Below are positions 15,738 to 24,147 of a stretch of DNA of 64,000 nt, one piece after another. A program made the translations under genes and the position numbers. How positions within the stretch are numbered: position 1 is the stretch's first letter; each line of letters starts with the position of its first letter. The notes under the pieces are model-generated. The model was given only the letters and a program-made list of their open reading frames with translations, made no database searches and was not told the DNA's origin. This DNA comes from Rhodobacter sp. (GTDB taxonomy: Bacteria > Pseudomonadota > Alphaproteobacteria > Rhodobacterales > Rhodobacteraceae), in assembly GCA_027484985.1 (NCBI GenBank), contig JAIXRW010000008.1, positions 1 through 64,000 on the forward strand. Direction: 5' to 3'.

Positions 15738-16009
15738 AGCAGTCGCGCGTCATGTCGCTGGTCGAATCCATAGCCAACGTGGTCGTGGGCTACGGCGTCG
15801 CTGTCGTCACGCAGATTCTGATCTTCCCGATCTTCGGGCTGCAGACCACGCTGGCGCAGAACCTCCAAATGGGCGCTATCTTTTCGGTCGTCAGCATCGC
15901 ACGGTCGTTTGCGCTTCGACGGCTTTTTGAAACGATCCGGGTCACTTGGGCCGCGCAGCCTGCGATCAGCCCCTTTCGCCAGTCACAGCTGGCCAGAAGA
16001 GCCAAATGA
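15734..16009 (+). CDS. Small phage membrane protein (DUF7220-type)
   Basis: A 91-residue protein MKQSRVMSLVESIANVVVGYG... with two hydrophobic helices (about 13-33 and 40-58) and a basic C-terminus. I recall this MSLVES-AN-VGYGVA-TQ signature as a small conserved membrane protein of alphaproteobacterial prophages, lately given the name DUF7220, function unknown. The ATG overlaps the stop of the alternative methyltransferase frame. Its 3' end overlaps the convergent DUF1232 gene by about 44 bases, which is unusual for a phage operon and suggests the minus-strand gene was added later. Confidence 0.65.
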   Translation: MKQSRVMSLVESIANVVVGYGVAVVTQILIFPIFGLQTTLAQNLQMGAIFSVVSIARSFALRRLFETIRVTWAAQPAISPFRQSQLARRAK

Positions 16010-16355
16010 CGAGCCCGCCGCAGATCAGCCAAAGGCCGATGATGAACACCATTGCGGCCCGACTGACTGGTTTTGCTTCGAGGAGCACCGCTTTCGCCCG
16101 GAACTCCGCCATGAGGTCTGCAGGGATCATGCGGACGACCAGAAGGATCCCGATTGGCAGAAGGAGCAAATCGTCAAGGTAGCCAAGCACCGGAATGAAA
16201 TCCGGAATGAGGTCAATCGGCGAAAGCGCATAGGCCGCAACCGCCGCCGCCATCGCCTTTGCATACCAAGGCGTGCGCGGATCGCGTGCGGCAATCCACA
16301 GGGCGAGGATGTCGCGCTTGATTCCGCGTGCCCATTGCTTTGCCTTGGCGATCAT
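15966..16355 (-). CDS. YkvA-like DUF1232 membrane protein
   Basis: A 129-residue protein. WYAKAMAAAVAAYALSPIDLIPDFIPVLGYLDD is the DUF1232/YkvA signature (SPIDLIPDFIP-LG-LDD). A long hydrophobic helix follows (LLLLPIGILLVVRMI) and a third near the C-terminus. Function of the family is unknown; bacterial members are small membrane proteins. It lies on the minus strand, opposite the phage late operon, and could be a lysogen-expressed (moron) gene. Its 3' end overlaps the convergent DUF7220-type gene. Confidence 0.8.
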   Translation of the reverse strand: MIAKAKQWARGIKRDILALWIAARDPRTPWYAKAMAAAVAAYALSPIDLIPDFIPVLGYLDDLLLLPIGILLVVRMIPADLMAEFRAKAVLLEAKPVSRAAMVFIIGLWLICGGLVIWLFWPAVTGERG

Positions 16356-16387
16356 AATGCAGCTATCTACACTGGTGAATGAGATAG

Positions 16388-16416
16388 CGAGAGGCTTTCT
16401 TGACGAAAGCCTCTCG
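16388..16416. terminator. Perfect 12-bp hairpin, probable terminator
   Basis: CGAGAGGCTTTC (16388-16399) and GAAAGCCTCTCG (16405-16416) with a 5-nt loop TTGAC, followed on the plus strand by TGTTTCGCGTTTT. It lies in the 88-bp gap between two minus-strand genes and just beyond the plus-strand operon ending at 16009. It may stop transcription from either side. Confidence 0.6.
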
Positions 16417-16443
16417 TGTTTCGCGTTTTGCTTGCGAAGCTGA

Positions 16444-17016
16444 TCAGGCTGTCGGAAGCCGGTAGACCCGTCCGCGCCCTTCGACCTTTTCCGAGGTCAC
16501 TTCGAGTCCGAGTTTCTTCTTCAGCGCCCCGGCCATGGCACCCCTGATCGTGTGAGCCGCCCAGTCGAGGGCAACCATGATCTCCTCGATGGTCGCGCCG
16601 TCCGGCGCGCTCAGCATGGAGATCAGTTTGGCCTGCTTGGTGCCCTCGCGCGGCGTGCGCGCCTTGGGCGCGGCGTCTGGTTCGGCGGCGGTGTCGGGCG
16701 CGGCTTCCTCGGTCGGCGCGTCCGTCGCGCACACGGGCGCGGTGTGCGCGTCCTCGGGCTCGATGCCGATGGCGGCGAGGCCTGCGTCGGTGGCGACCAG
16801 CGTGGTGCCGTGGCCGTCGCCGGTTTCGCGCCACATGGGTTCGCCGTTGCGCAGGTCGGCGTCGACCTCCTGCAGGAGGCCCTTGGCGATCATCGCGCCG
16901 ACCACCTTGGCGGCGGCACCGCCGCGCAGGCTTTCGGGCAGCGGCAGTGCGATGCGCTCGGGCCGCTGGGCGGCGGCGCTCAGGATCATGGCTTGGGTGT
17001 CGGAAAGCTGGGTCAT
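16444..17016 (-). CDS. DUF3489 protein
   Basis: A 190-residue protein. The C-terminal domain PREGTKQAKLISMLSAPDGATIEEIMVALDWAAHTIRGAMAGALKKKLGL...EGRGRVYRL is the DUF3489 signature and reads as a winged helix. The N-terminal ~85 residues form a second helical module, joined by an acidic Ala/Pro/Glu-rich linker. Function is unknown; DNA binding is suggested by the winged-helix shape. It is common in alphaproteobacterial phages and genomes next to recombinase or phage packaging genes. It is transcribed away from the terminase genes together with, or after, the small gene at 17105. Confidence 0.8.
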   Translation of the reverse strand: MTQLSDTQAMILSAAAQRPERIALPLPESLRGGAAAKVVGAMIAKGLLQEVDADLRNGEPMWRETGDGHGTTLVATDAGLAAIGIEPEDAHTAPVCATDAPTEEAAPDTAAEPDAAPKARTPREGTKQAKLISMLSAPDGATIEEIMVALDWAAHTIRGAMAGALKKKLGLEVTSEKVEGRGRVYRLPTA

Positions 17017-17104
17017 CGTCGTCTCCGTGTCGGGGCGCGCGGGATGCGGGCCCTTCTACGAGGCCAAGCCCCGCAGGGCGGGGCTTGCGAGATGGCTGGC
17101 TGGG

Positions 17105-17329
17105 TTACTCGGCGTGTTCGCCCTCGCCGAAAAGGAAATCGGTGATCTTCTGGAGGTCGCTGGCGACGCTGCTGATCGAGCCGACGCTGCCCCAATTGAC
17201 CGCGTCCGGATCGAAGTTGAAATGGTCGTCACTGAGCGCCTGAAGTCGGGCGAGCATCGCGTCGATCTCGGCCTTCTTGCCGATGAAGGCGTCGAGGGCT
17301 TTCGTGTTGTCCTGTGCGCGGCGGGTCAT
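17105..17329 (-). CDS. Small phage protein, unknown function
   Basis: A 74-residue acidic protein (MTRRAQDNTKALDAFIGKKAEIDAMLARLQALSDDHFNFDPDAVNWG...). The first 40 residues are a likely coiled coil or long helix; the rest (WGSVGSISSVASDLQKITDFLFG) is a second helix. I recall short proteins of this type upstream of DUF3489 in related genomes; function unknown. The ATG at 17329 has GGAG 8 nt upstream and is preferred over a TTG at 17344. It is divergent from the terminase operon, sharing the operator-rich interval at 17345-17440. Confidence 0.65.
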   Translation of the reverse strand: MTRRAQDNTKALDAFIGKKAEIDAMLARLQALSDDHFNFDPDAVNWGSVGSISSVASDLQKITDFLFGEGEHAE

Positions 17330-17356
17330 TTCGGTGGCTCCCAAGTGAGTTGCATC

Positions 17357-17411
17357 GTCCTTCTGAAAGGACGTTCGCTCTGTCCGCGATGCTTATCAAC
17401 GAGATAAGCAT
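17357..17411. promoter_or_regulatory. Two hairpins/operators in the divergent interval before the terminase genes
   Basis: GTCCTT-CTGA-AAGGAC (17357-17372) and ATGCTTATC-AACGA-GATAAGCAT (17389-17411, a perfect 9-bp dyad) sit between the divergent gene at 17329 and the small terminase at 17441. The second dyad, followed by an AT-rich run, is a good candidate operator for the late promoter. Confidence 0.5.
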
Positions 17412-17440
17412 ATGATCTTGAATGATAATCGGAGCCGTCG

Positions 17441-18001
17441 ATGCAGGGCATGAGCGAGCGCCAGTACGCCGCGCATGTCGGGCTGTCACGAGGCGCGATC
17501 CAGAAGGCGAAGACGGCCGAGCGGCTGGTCCTCTATCCCGACGGCAGCATCAACGCGGCCGCCAGCGACGCGCGGCGTGTCGAGACGACCGACCCATCGA
17601 AGACCCGCAAGCCGCCCGAACCCAAGCTGAAGCCGGTCCCCGAGGCGGCCGTTGCTGCCGTCGGCGACACTCTGCGCGAGCAGGGTCTGGCAGTGCCAGT
17701 GGTTGGCGGTGGTACAACCTACCTGCAGGCGAAAACCGCCAACGAGGTGTTGAAGGCGCAGGAGCGGCGCATCCGGCTGCAGAAGCTGAAGGGGGAATTG
17801 ATCGAGCGGGCACGCGCGCTGTCGCTGGTGTTCCGGCTGGCGCGGGAAGTGCGGGACGCTTGGGTGAACTGGCCTGCGCGGTCGTCGGCGCTGATGGCGG
17901 CGGAATTGGGCGTCGAACCGGCCGTGATGCAGAAGGCCTTGGAAAAACATGTACGCGCCCACCTCGACGAGCTTGCCGAGGTCCGGCCTGACTTCCGGTG
18001 A
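17441..18001 (+). CDS. Terminase small subunit (Nu1-like)
   Basis: A 186-residue protein. Residues 1-35 form a winged-helix/HTH start (MQGMSERQYAAHVGLSRGAIQKAKTAERL), the DNA-recognition module of Nu1-type small terminases. A Pro-rich linker follows, then a helical C-terminal part (YLQAKTANEVLKAQERRIRLQKLKGELIERARALSLVFRLAREVRDAWVNWPARSSALMAAELG) for oligomerisation and large-subunit contact. It would recognise the phage packaging site. The large subunit begins inside its last 53 bases, and lambda-like head genes follow. The call rests on HTH plus position. Confidence 0.75.
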   Translation: MQGMSERQYAAHVGLSRGAIQKAKTAERLVLYPDGSINAAASDARRVETTDPSKTRKPPEPKLKPVPEAAVAAVGDTLREQGLAVPVVGGGTTYLQAKTANEVLKAQERRIRLQKLKGELIERARALSLVFRLAREVRDAWVNWPARSSALMAAELGVEPAVMQKALEKHVRAHLDELAEVRPDFR

Positions 18002-19955
18002 AACTGGCGACGACCTGACCGACTTCGATGGCGCGGCGGAGATTCTGCGCACCTGGGGCGCCGGGCTGACGCCAGATCCCGATCTGACCGTTTCGCAGTG
18101 GGCAGACAAGCACCGGATGTTGTCGGGCCGCGCATCGGCGGAACCGGGGCGGTACCGGACGGCGCGCACGCCTTACATGCGCGAGATCATGGATCGGCTG
18201 TCGCCCGGCGACGTGATGCAGCGGATCGTGTTCATGAAGGCCGCGCAGGTCGGAGCGACCGAGGCGGGCAATAACTGGATCGGCTTTGCCATCCACCAGG
18301 CGCCGGGTCCGATGCTGGCGGTCCAGCCGACCGTGGAACTTGCCAAGCGCAACTCGCGCCAGCGGATCGATCCGCTGATCGACGAAAGCCCCGACTTGCG
18401 GGAGAGGGTCAAACCGGCCCGGTCCCGCGACGCGGGCAACACCATGCTGTCGAAGGAATTCGCGGGCGGCATCCTGATCATGACCGGGGCCAACTCGGCG
18501 GTCGGGCTGCGCTCGACCCCGGCGCGCTACATCTTCCTCGACGAGGTCGACGCCTATCCGGCCTCGGCCGACGAGGAAGGCGATCCGGTCACGCTGGCCG
18601 AGGCGCGGTCGCTGACCTTCGCCCACCGGCGCAAGGTGTTTCTGGTTTCGACGCCGACGATCCGGGGGCTGAGCCGGATCGAACGGGAATACGAGGCCTC
18701 AGACCAGCGGCGGTTCTTCGTGCCGTGCCCGCATTGCGGCCATGCGCAATGGCTGAAGTTCGACCGGCTTCGCTGGCAGAAGGGCCAGCCGGAGACGGCG
18801 GAATATCATTGTGAAGGCTGTGATCAGCCCTTCGGTGAGCACCACAAGACGGCGATGCTGGAGGCGGGCGAATGGCGGGCGACGGCCGTTGCCGCCGATC
18901 CGACCACGGTCGGGTATCACCTCTCGGCGCTCTACTCGCCGATCGGCTGGCTGAGCTGGGAGCGGATCGTGCGATCATGGGAAGCAGCCCAAGGGTCGGA
19001 CGAGGCGATCAAGGCCTTCCGCAATACGATCCTCGGCGAGACGTGGGTCGAGACCGGGGAAGCCCCGGACTGGCAGCGGCTCTACGACCGGCGCGAGCGC
19101 TGGAAATCCGGCACGGTGCCAACGGGCGGGCTGTTCCTGACCGCCGGGGCTGACGTGCAGAAGGACCGGATCGAGGTTGATGTCTGGGCCTGGGGTCGCG
19201 GATTGGAAAGCTGGCTTGTCGATCACGTCGTGATCGAGGGCGGGCCGGATCGGCATGATGCGTGGTCGGAACTGACAGCCTTGCTGGATCGGTCCTGGCC
19301 GCACGCACGCGGCGCGCATCTTCGCATCGCGCGGCTTGCCATCGACACCGGCTACGAGGCCCCGGCGGTCTATTCCTGGTCGCGGGCACAAGGCTTCGCG
19401 CAGGTGTCGCCGGTGAAGGGCGTGGAGGGATTCAGCCGCTCCAGCCCCGTGTCGGGGCCAACCTTTGTCGATGCGACCGAAGGCGGCAAGCGGCTGCGGC
19501 GCGGCGCGCGGCTCTGGACCGTGGCGGTCTCGACCTTCAAGGCCGAGACCTATCGCTTCCTGCGGCTGGAACGGCCGACCGAGGAAGACATGGTCGAAGG
19601 GGCAGCGTTTCCGCCCGGCTCGGTGCATCTGCCGCATTGGGTCGAGAATGAATGGCTGAAGCAGTTCGTAGCCGAGCAGCTGGTGACGGTGCGCACCAAG
19701 CGCGGCTTTGCGCGGCTGGAATGGCAGAAGCTGCGCGAGCGCAACGAGGCGCTCGATTGCCGGGTCTATGCCCGCGCCGCCGCCTGGATCGCGGGCGCGG
19801 ATCGCTGGACCGACGAGAAATGGCGCGATCTCGAGGATCAACTCGGAGCGGCGCCAACGGAAATGGATGCGGCAGGCCGGGTCAACCGGCCGCAGGCCGC
19901 ACCCCAGGGAAAACGGCAGTCGGATTGGCTTGGCCGACGCGGAGGATGGTTCTGA
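17949..19955 (+). CDS. Terminase large subunit (lambda GpA family)
   Basis: A 668-residue packaging motor. KAAQVGATEAGNN near residue 97 is the Walker A-type motif, YIFLDEVDAY the Walker B, and a zinc-ribbon CPHCG...CEGCD lies near residues 258-290. The C-terminal half, with RLAIDTGYEAPAVY, is the nuclease domain. It belongs to the GpA family used by lambda-like cos phages, so packaging by cohesive ends is expected. Upstream overlap with the small subunit is 53 bases; the true start could lie slightly downstream of 17949, since the first ~20 residues are unconserved in look. gpW, portal and capsid genes follow in order. Confidence 0.9.
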   Translation: MYAPTSTSLPRSGLTSGETGDDLTDFDGAAEILRTWGAGLTPDPDLTVSQWADKHRMLSGRASAEPGRYRTARTPYMREIMDRLSPGDVMQRIVFMKAAQVGATEAGNNWIGFAIHQAPGPMLAVQPTVELAKRNSRQRIDPLIDESPDLRERVKPARSRDAGNTMLSKEFAGGILIMTGANSAVGLRSTPARYIFLDEVDAYPASADEEGDPVTLAEARSLTFAHRRKVFLVSTPTIRGLSRIEREYEASDQRRFFVPCPHCGHAQWLKFDRLRWQKGQPETAEYHCEGCDQPFGEHHKTAMLEAGEWRATAVAADPTTVGYHLSALYSPIGWLSWERIVRSWEAAQGSDEAIKAFRNTILGETWVETGEAPDWQRLYDRRERWKSGTVPTGGLFLTAGADVQKDRIEVDVWAWGRGLESWLVDHVVIEGGPDRHDAWSELTALLDRSWPHARGAHLRIARLAIDTGYEAPAVYSWSRAQGFAQVSPVKGVEGFSRSSPVSGPTFVDATEGGKRLRRGARLWTVAVSTFKAETYRFLRLERPTEEDMVEGAAFPPGSVHLPHWVENEWLKQFVAEQLVTVRTKRGFARLEWQKLRERNEALDCRVYARAAAWIAGADRWTDEKWRDLEDQLGAAPTEMDAAGRVNRPQAAPQGKRQSDWLGRRGGWF

Positions 19956-20164
19956 TGACTGACTGGACGGAAACCGAGCTGGCCGCTTTGCGCCGGGCCT
20001 ATGCCAGCGGCACGACTCGCGTCAGCTATGACGGCAAGTCGGTGGATTACGGCTCGGCCGAGGATCTGCTGGGCCGCATCCGAACCATTGAACGCGCCAT
20101 CGCCGGGACGACCCGGCCGCTGCCCGTTGCCGGGCTGGCGGGCTTCTCCCGTGGGGATCGCTGA
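19955..20164 (+). CDS. gpW-like head-tail joining protein
   Basis: A 69-residue protein: MTDWTETELAALRRAYASGTTRVSYDGKSVDYGSAEDLLGRIRTIERAIAG. The helix, beta hairpin (TRVSYDGKSVDYGS) and helix order, length and place between terminase and portal match lambda gpW, which attaches to the portal and seals the packaged head. The ATG overlaps the terminase stop (TGATG) and the stop overlaps the portal start. The basic, Gly-rich C-terminus (GLAGFSRGDR) is like the flexible tail of gpW. Confidence 0.8.
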   Translation: MTDWTETELAALRRAYASGTTRVSYDGKSVDYGSAEDLLGRIRTIERAIAGTTRPLPVAGLAGFSRGDR

Positions 20165-21696
20165 TGCCCGCGAACTGGATGGACCACGCCATCGCCTCGG
20201 TCGCCCCGCGCATGGCGGCCCGGCGCGTGCTGGCACGGCAGGCCTTCGAGACCCTGACACGCGGCTATGACGGCGCGTCCAAGGGGCGGCGGACGGACGG
20301 TTGGCGCGCGCCGGGGTCCTCGGCGGACACCGAGATCGGTGTCGCCGGGGCGCTCTTGCGCGACCGGATGCGTGACCTGGTCCGCAACAACCCGCATGCG
20401 GCCAAGGCCGTGGCGGTGCTGGTGAACAACATCGTGGGCAGTGGCATCATGCCTCGTGCGGCCAGCGGCGACGATAAGCTGGACCGCAAGGTCGATGCCC
20501 TGTTCGAACGCTGGACGGCGGATTGCGACGCCGACGGCCAACTGGATTTCTACGGTCTGCAAACGCTGATCTGCCGCGAAATGGTCGAGGCGGGTGAGGT
20601 GCTGGTGCGGCGCAGGCTGCGGCGGGCCAGCGATGGTCTGCCGGTGCCGTTGCAATTGCAGGTGCTTGAGGCCGACTTTCTCGATGCCACCAAGTCCAAC
20701 AACGTCGGCGCGGGGCGCATCGTGCAGGGGATAGAATTCGACCCGGTCGGCAAGCGCCGCGCCTATTGGCTGCATCCCGAACACCCCGGCGACGCGCATG
20801 GTGCCTTGCGCGGCGGGCTCGACAGCCGCCCGGTTCCCGCGACCGAGATCGCCCATGTCTATGAAAAACAGCGCACGCAGGCGCGTGGCGTGCCGTGGGG
20901 CGCGCCGGTGATCCGGTCCCTTCGCGACCTTGACGACTATGAGGTGGCCGAACTGGTCCGCAAGAAGACCGAGGCCTGCGTCACCGCCATCGTCTTCGGC
21001 GACGATGAAACCCAGCAGGGTATCGCGCCCGCCGTGGTCGATGCCGACGGCAACCGGGTCGAGCAGTTCGAGCCGGGGCTGATCGCCTATGCACGGGGCG
21101 GCAAAGATATCCGCTTCAACCAGCCCTCGGCAACCGGTGGCTATGGTGAATACAAGCGAGCCAGCCTGCACACGATCTCGGCCGGGTTCCGGGTGCCCTA
21201 TGAATTGCTGACCGGCGATCTCAGCCAGGTCAACTATTCCTCGATCCGGGCCGGGCTGGTGGAGTTCCGCCGCCAGATCGACGCGGTCCAATGGCAGCTG
21301 TTCATTCCCATGTTCTGCGCGCCGGTCTGGCGCTGGTTTACCGAAGCCGCATGGGCCGCAGGCCAGATCCCGACACCTGACGTGCCGGTCGAATGGTCGC
21401 CGCCGAAGTTCGAAGCGGTCGATCCGCAGAAGGATGCGATGGCAAACCTGCTGTCGATCCGCTCTGGCACCATGACGCTGGCCGAGGTGATCGCTCGGCA
21501 GGGGCGCAACCCCGACGCTGTGCTGGCGGAAATCGCCGCCACCAACGCCAAGCTAGATGCGCTGGGGCTGGTGCTCGACAGCGACCCGCGCCGCGTCACG
21601 AAAACCGGCAGCGCGCAAACCAGCGATCCCGCAAGCGATCCAGCCGCTGATCCCGAAGACGACCCGGCGCAACCCAACGCCGCCCAACAGGACTGA
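20164..21696 (+). CDS. Portal protein (lambda GpB family)
   Basis: A 510-residue protein. RDLVRNNPHAAKAVAVLVNNIVGSGI near residue 75 is the lambda-family portal signature, and HVYEKQRTQARGVPWGAPVIRSLRDLDDYEVAELVRKKTEA, LTGDLSQVNYSSIRAGLVEFRR and FCAPVWRWF are conserved blocks in the same family. Twelve copies form the vertex through which DNA is packaged and ejected. The last ~40 residues are a Pro/Asp-rich tail. It overlaps gpW by one base and is followed 4 bases after its stop by the protease-capsid fusion gene. Confidence 0.9.
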   Translation: MPANWMDHAIASVAPRMAARRVLARQAFETLTRGYDGASKGRRTDGWRAPGSSADTEIGVAGALLRDRMRDLVRNNPHAAKAVAVLVNNIVGSGIMPRAASGDDKLDRKVDALFERWTADCDADGQLDFYGLQTLICREMVEAGEVLVRRRLRRASDGLPVPLQLQVLEADFLDATKSNNVGAGRIVQGIEFDPVGKRRAYWLHPEHPGDAHGALRGGLDSRPVPATEIAHVYEKQRTQARGVPWGAPVIRSLRDLDDYEVAELVRKKTEACVTAIVFGDDETQQGIAPAVVDADGNRVEQFEPGLIAYARGGKDIRFNQPSATGGYGEYKRASLHTISAGFRVPYELLTGDLSQVNYSSIRAGLVEFRRQIDAVQWQLFIPMFCAPVWRWFTEAAWAAGQIPTPDVPVEWSPPKFEAVDPQKDAMANLLSIRSGTMTLAEVIARQGRNPDAVLAEIAATNAKLDALGLVLDSDPRRVTKTGSAQTSDPASDPAADPEDDPAQPNAAQQD

Positions 21697-21700
21697 CCCC

Positions 21701-23731
21701 ATGGACACGATGATCGAACTGCCGGCCATGCGCCGGACGGCGGAGCTTGCGCCGAACACGGCCGATGCGACCGCTCGCACCGTCGAGGTGGTCTGGTCGG
21801 CTGGGGCCCGCGTCCGACGCGCCAGCTTCTTCGGCGAGCCTTACGACGAGGAACTCAGCCTCGACCCCGCCCATGTGCGGCTGGAACGGTTGAACGCGGG
21901 CGCGCCCTTCCTGAAGGTGCATGAGTTGGGTGCGCTGGACGCGGTCATCGGCTCTGTCGTTCCCGGCTCGGCCCGCCTTGAAAACGGCCGTGGCATCGCG
22001 CTGGTCCGGATCAGCGAACGCGACGATGTCGAGCCGATCTGGCGCGACATTCAGGCCGGGCACATCCGGGCGGTGTCGATCGGCTATCAGGTCCACCGCT
22101 TTGAGGTCTCGAAGCCTGATGGCGGCCGCGAGCTTTGGCGCGCGGTCGACTGGACACCCTTCGAGGTTTCCGCCGTGCCGGTCGGGGCCGACCCCGCCGC
22201 AGGTTTCCGCGCCCAGCAACCCCTTCACGACTGCGTCCTTCATCGCCGGGACGCTTCCACCCCACGACAAGGAGCATCCCCGATGACCGATCCGACCCAG
22301 ACCCCGGCCGCAGCGGCCGCCGAACCCCATGCGACCGAGGAGACCCAGATGACTGACCCCGCAAATGCCACCGAACCACAGGCGCGCGCAATGGACACGC
22401 GAGTGCTGCCGCAGGTCGCGCCGACGACCCCGCCCGACACCGAAGCCATCGCCACCCGGGCGCGCGAGGGTGAGCGCGAACGCGTCTCCACCATCTACGA
22501 TCTGACGGGCCGCCTGAACCTCGAGCGCGGCTTTGCAGAGGATCTGGTCAAGCGCGGCGTCACCGTCGATGAATCGCGCCGCCTGATCCTTGATCAGGTC
22601 GCCGCCAAATCCGACGAAACCCGCACCTTCCCGCATGTCTCGATCCCCCTCGGTGGCCGAGACGAACGCGTGACCCGCCGCGACGCCGTCGCCAGTGCGC
22701 TGCTGCACCGCTACAGCCCGACGCTGTTCCAGCTGGACGACTCTGCCCGCCAATACCGCGGCATGTCGCTCCTCGAACTGGCGCGCGAAAGCCTGGCCAA
22801 TGCCGGGGTCAACACGCGCGGCCTGTCGCGCGACGAGGTGGCAACGCGCTCGCTGCATTCCACCTCCGACTTCCCCGAAATCCTGTCGGCCGTCACCAAC
22901 AAGACCCTGCGCCAGGCCTACGAGACCTATCCCCGCACCTTCATGCTGTTCTGCCGCCAGGTGCTGGCCACCGACTTCAAGGCGATGAACCGGGTGCAGC
23001 TTGGCGAGGCCCCGCAGCTTCTCGAAGTAGGCGAAAGCGGCGAGTTCAAGCGCGGTACGCTTGGCGAGAGCAAGGAAAGCTACAAGGTCAAGACCTATGG
23101 CCGTGTGGTCGCAATCACCCGCCAGACCCTGATCAACGACGATCTCGATGCCTTCACCCGGATCCCGGCGATGTACGGCAACTCCATTGCCCAGCTGGAA
23201 AGCGACGTGGTCTGGGGCATCATCACCGCCAACCCGGCGATGGCCGACGGAAACGCGCTGTTTCATACCACCCACAAGAACCTCGCCGCGACCGGTACGG
23301 CGCTGGCGGTCGATGCGGTGGGTGCCGCGCGGGCCGCGATGGCGCTGCAGACCGGCTTCGACAAGAAGACCGTCCTGAACATCCGCCCCGCCTTCCTGAT
23401 CGTGCCCGCCGCCCTTGAACTGAAGGCCGAGCAACTGGTCGCACAGAACCTCGTGCCCGCCGACACCTCCAAGGTGGTGCCGCAATCGATCCGGACGCTG
23501 AGCCCGATCAGCGAGCCCCGGCTCGATGCCGCCAGTCCCATCGCCTGGTACTTGGCGGCGTCGCCCAACCAGATCGACACCATCGAGTATGCCTATCTGG
23601 AGGGCCAGCAGGGTGCTTACGTCGAGACCCGCAACGGCTTCGACGTCGACGGGGTGGAGATCAAGTGCCGCCTCGACTTCGGCGCCAAGGCCATCGACTG
23701 GCGCGGACTTTACCGAAATCCCGGCGCGTAA
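21701..23731 (+). CDS. Prohead protease / major capsid protein fusion
   Basis: About 676 residues from the ATG at 21701. Residues ~20-200 are an HK97-type prohead protease (ARTVEVVWSAGARVRR, HVRLERLNAGAPFLKVHE, GHIRAVSIGYQVHRFE, WTPFEVSAVPVGADP). A Pro/Thr/Ala-rich linker (about 200-270) and a scaffold-like helical stretch lead into an HK97-fold capsid protein (from about residue 330: DFPEILSAVTNKTLRQAYET, QLGEAPQLLEVGESGEFKRG, RVVAITRQTLINDDLDAF). Fusion of protease, delta-domain and capsid in one gene is a known variant in siphophages; the protease is expected to cut itself free during head maturation. Confidence 0.85.
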   Translation: MDTMIELPAMRRTAELAPNTADATARTVEVVWSAGARVRRASFFGEPYDEELSLDPAHVRLERLNAGAPFLKVHELGALDAVIGSVVPGSARLENGRGIALVRISERDDVEPIWRDIQAGHIRAVSIGYQVHRFEVSKPDGGRELWRAVDWTPFEVSAVPVGADPAAGFRAQQPLHDCVLHRRDASTPRQGASPMTDPTQTPAAAAAEPHATEETQMTDPANATEPQARAMDTRVLPQVAPTTPPDTEAIATRAREGERERVSTIYDLTGRLNLERGFAEDLVKRGVTVDESRRLILDQVAAKSDETRTFPHVSIPLGGRDERVTRRDAVASALLHRYSPTLFQLDDSARQYRGMSLLELARESLANAGVNTRGLSRDEVATRSLHSTSDFPEILSAVTNKTLRQAYETYPRTFMLFCRQVLATDFKAMNRVQLGEAPQLLEVGESGEFKRGTLGESKESYKVKTYGRVVAITRQTLINDDLDAFTRIPAMYGNSIAQLESDVVWGIITANPAMADGNALFHTTHKNLAATGTALAVDAVGAARAAMALQTGFDKKTVLNIRPAFLIVPAALELKAEQLVAQNLVPADTSKVVPQSIRTLSPISEPRLDAASPIAWYLAASPNQIDTIEYAYLEGQQGAYVETRNGFDVDGVEIKCRLDFGAKAIDWRGLYRNPGA

Positions 23732-23760
23732 GCCGGGACCATTCCATCACCTGAACCCTT

Positions 23761-23786
23761 ACAGGCGGCCCTTACGCCGCCTGTTT
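23761..23786 (+). terminator. Hairpin after the capsid gene
   Basis: ACAGGCGGC (23761-23769) and GCCGCCTGT (23776-23784) pair perfectly around a 6-nt loop, followed by TT. It sits in the 80-bp gap between capsid and cement genes; a partial terminator or mRNA-stabilising hairpin is likely. Confidence 0.5.
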
Positions 23787-23811
23787 CCACGTTCGCGAAA
23801 GGACATCCGCC

Positions 23812-24147
23812 ATGAAGAACTACGTCCAACCCGGCAATACCATCACCCTGACTGCCCCCTATGCCGTCACATCTGGCGACGGCTTGCTCGTCGGCTCCAT
23901 CTTCGGCGTTGCCGCCGGCACGGCTATCCTTGGCGATCCGGTCGAAACTGCAGTCGAAGGCGTCTACGATCTGAAGAAGGTCGCCTCGCAGGCTTGGGTT
24001 GCAGGCGACAGGATCTACTGGGACAACACCGCCAAGCAGACCACCAAGACCCTGACCGCAAACACGCTGATCGGCGTCGCGACCGAGGCTGTCGCAGGTG
24101 GGGCAACCGACCTGATCGGCCGGGTGCGTCTGAACGGCGCGTTCTGA
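23812..24147 (+). CDS. Capsid cement/decoration protein (DUF2190)
   Basis: A 111-residue beta-rich protein starting MKNYVQPGNTITLTAPYAVTSGDGLLVGSIFGVA. This is the DUF2190 signature (N-terminal YVQPGNT, GDG-L-G-FGVA, then W-AGDRIYWD near residue 65), a family now associated with capsid cement proteins functionally like lambda gpD. It lies after the capsid gene and a hairpin, as expected. The stop overlaps the next start (TGATG). Confidence 0.85.
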   Translation: MKNYVQPGNTITLTAPYAVTSGDGLLVGSIFGVAAGTAILGDPVETAVEGVYDLKKVASQAWVAGDRIYWDNTAKQTTKTLTANTLIGVATEAVAGGATDLIGRVRLNGAF

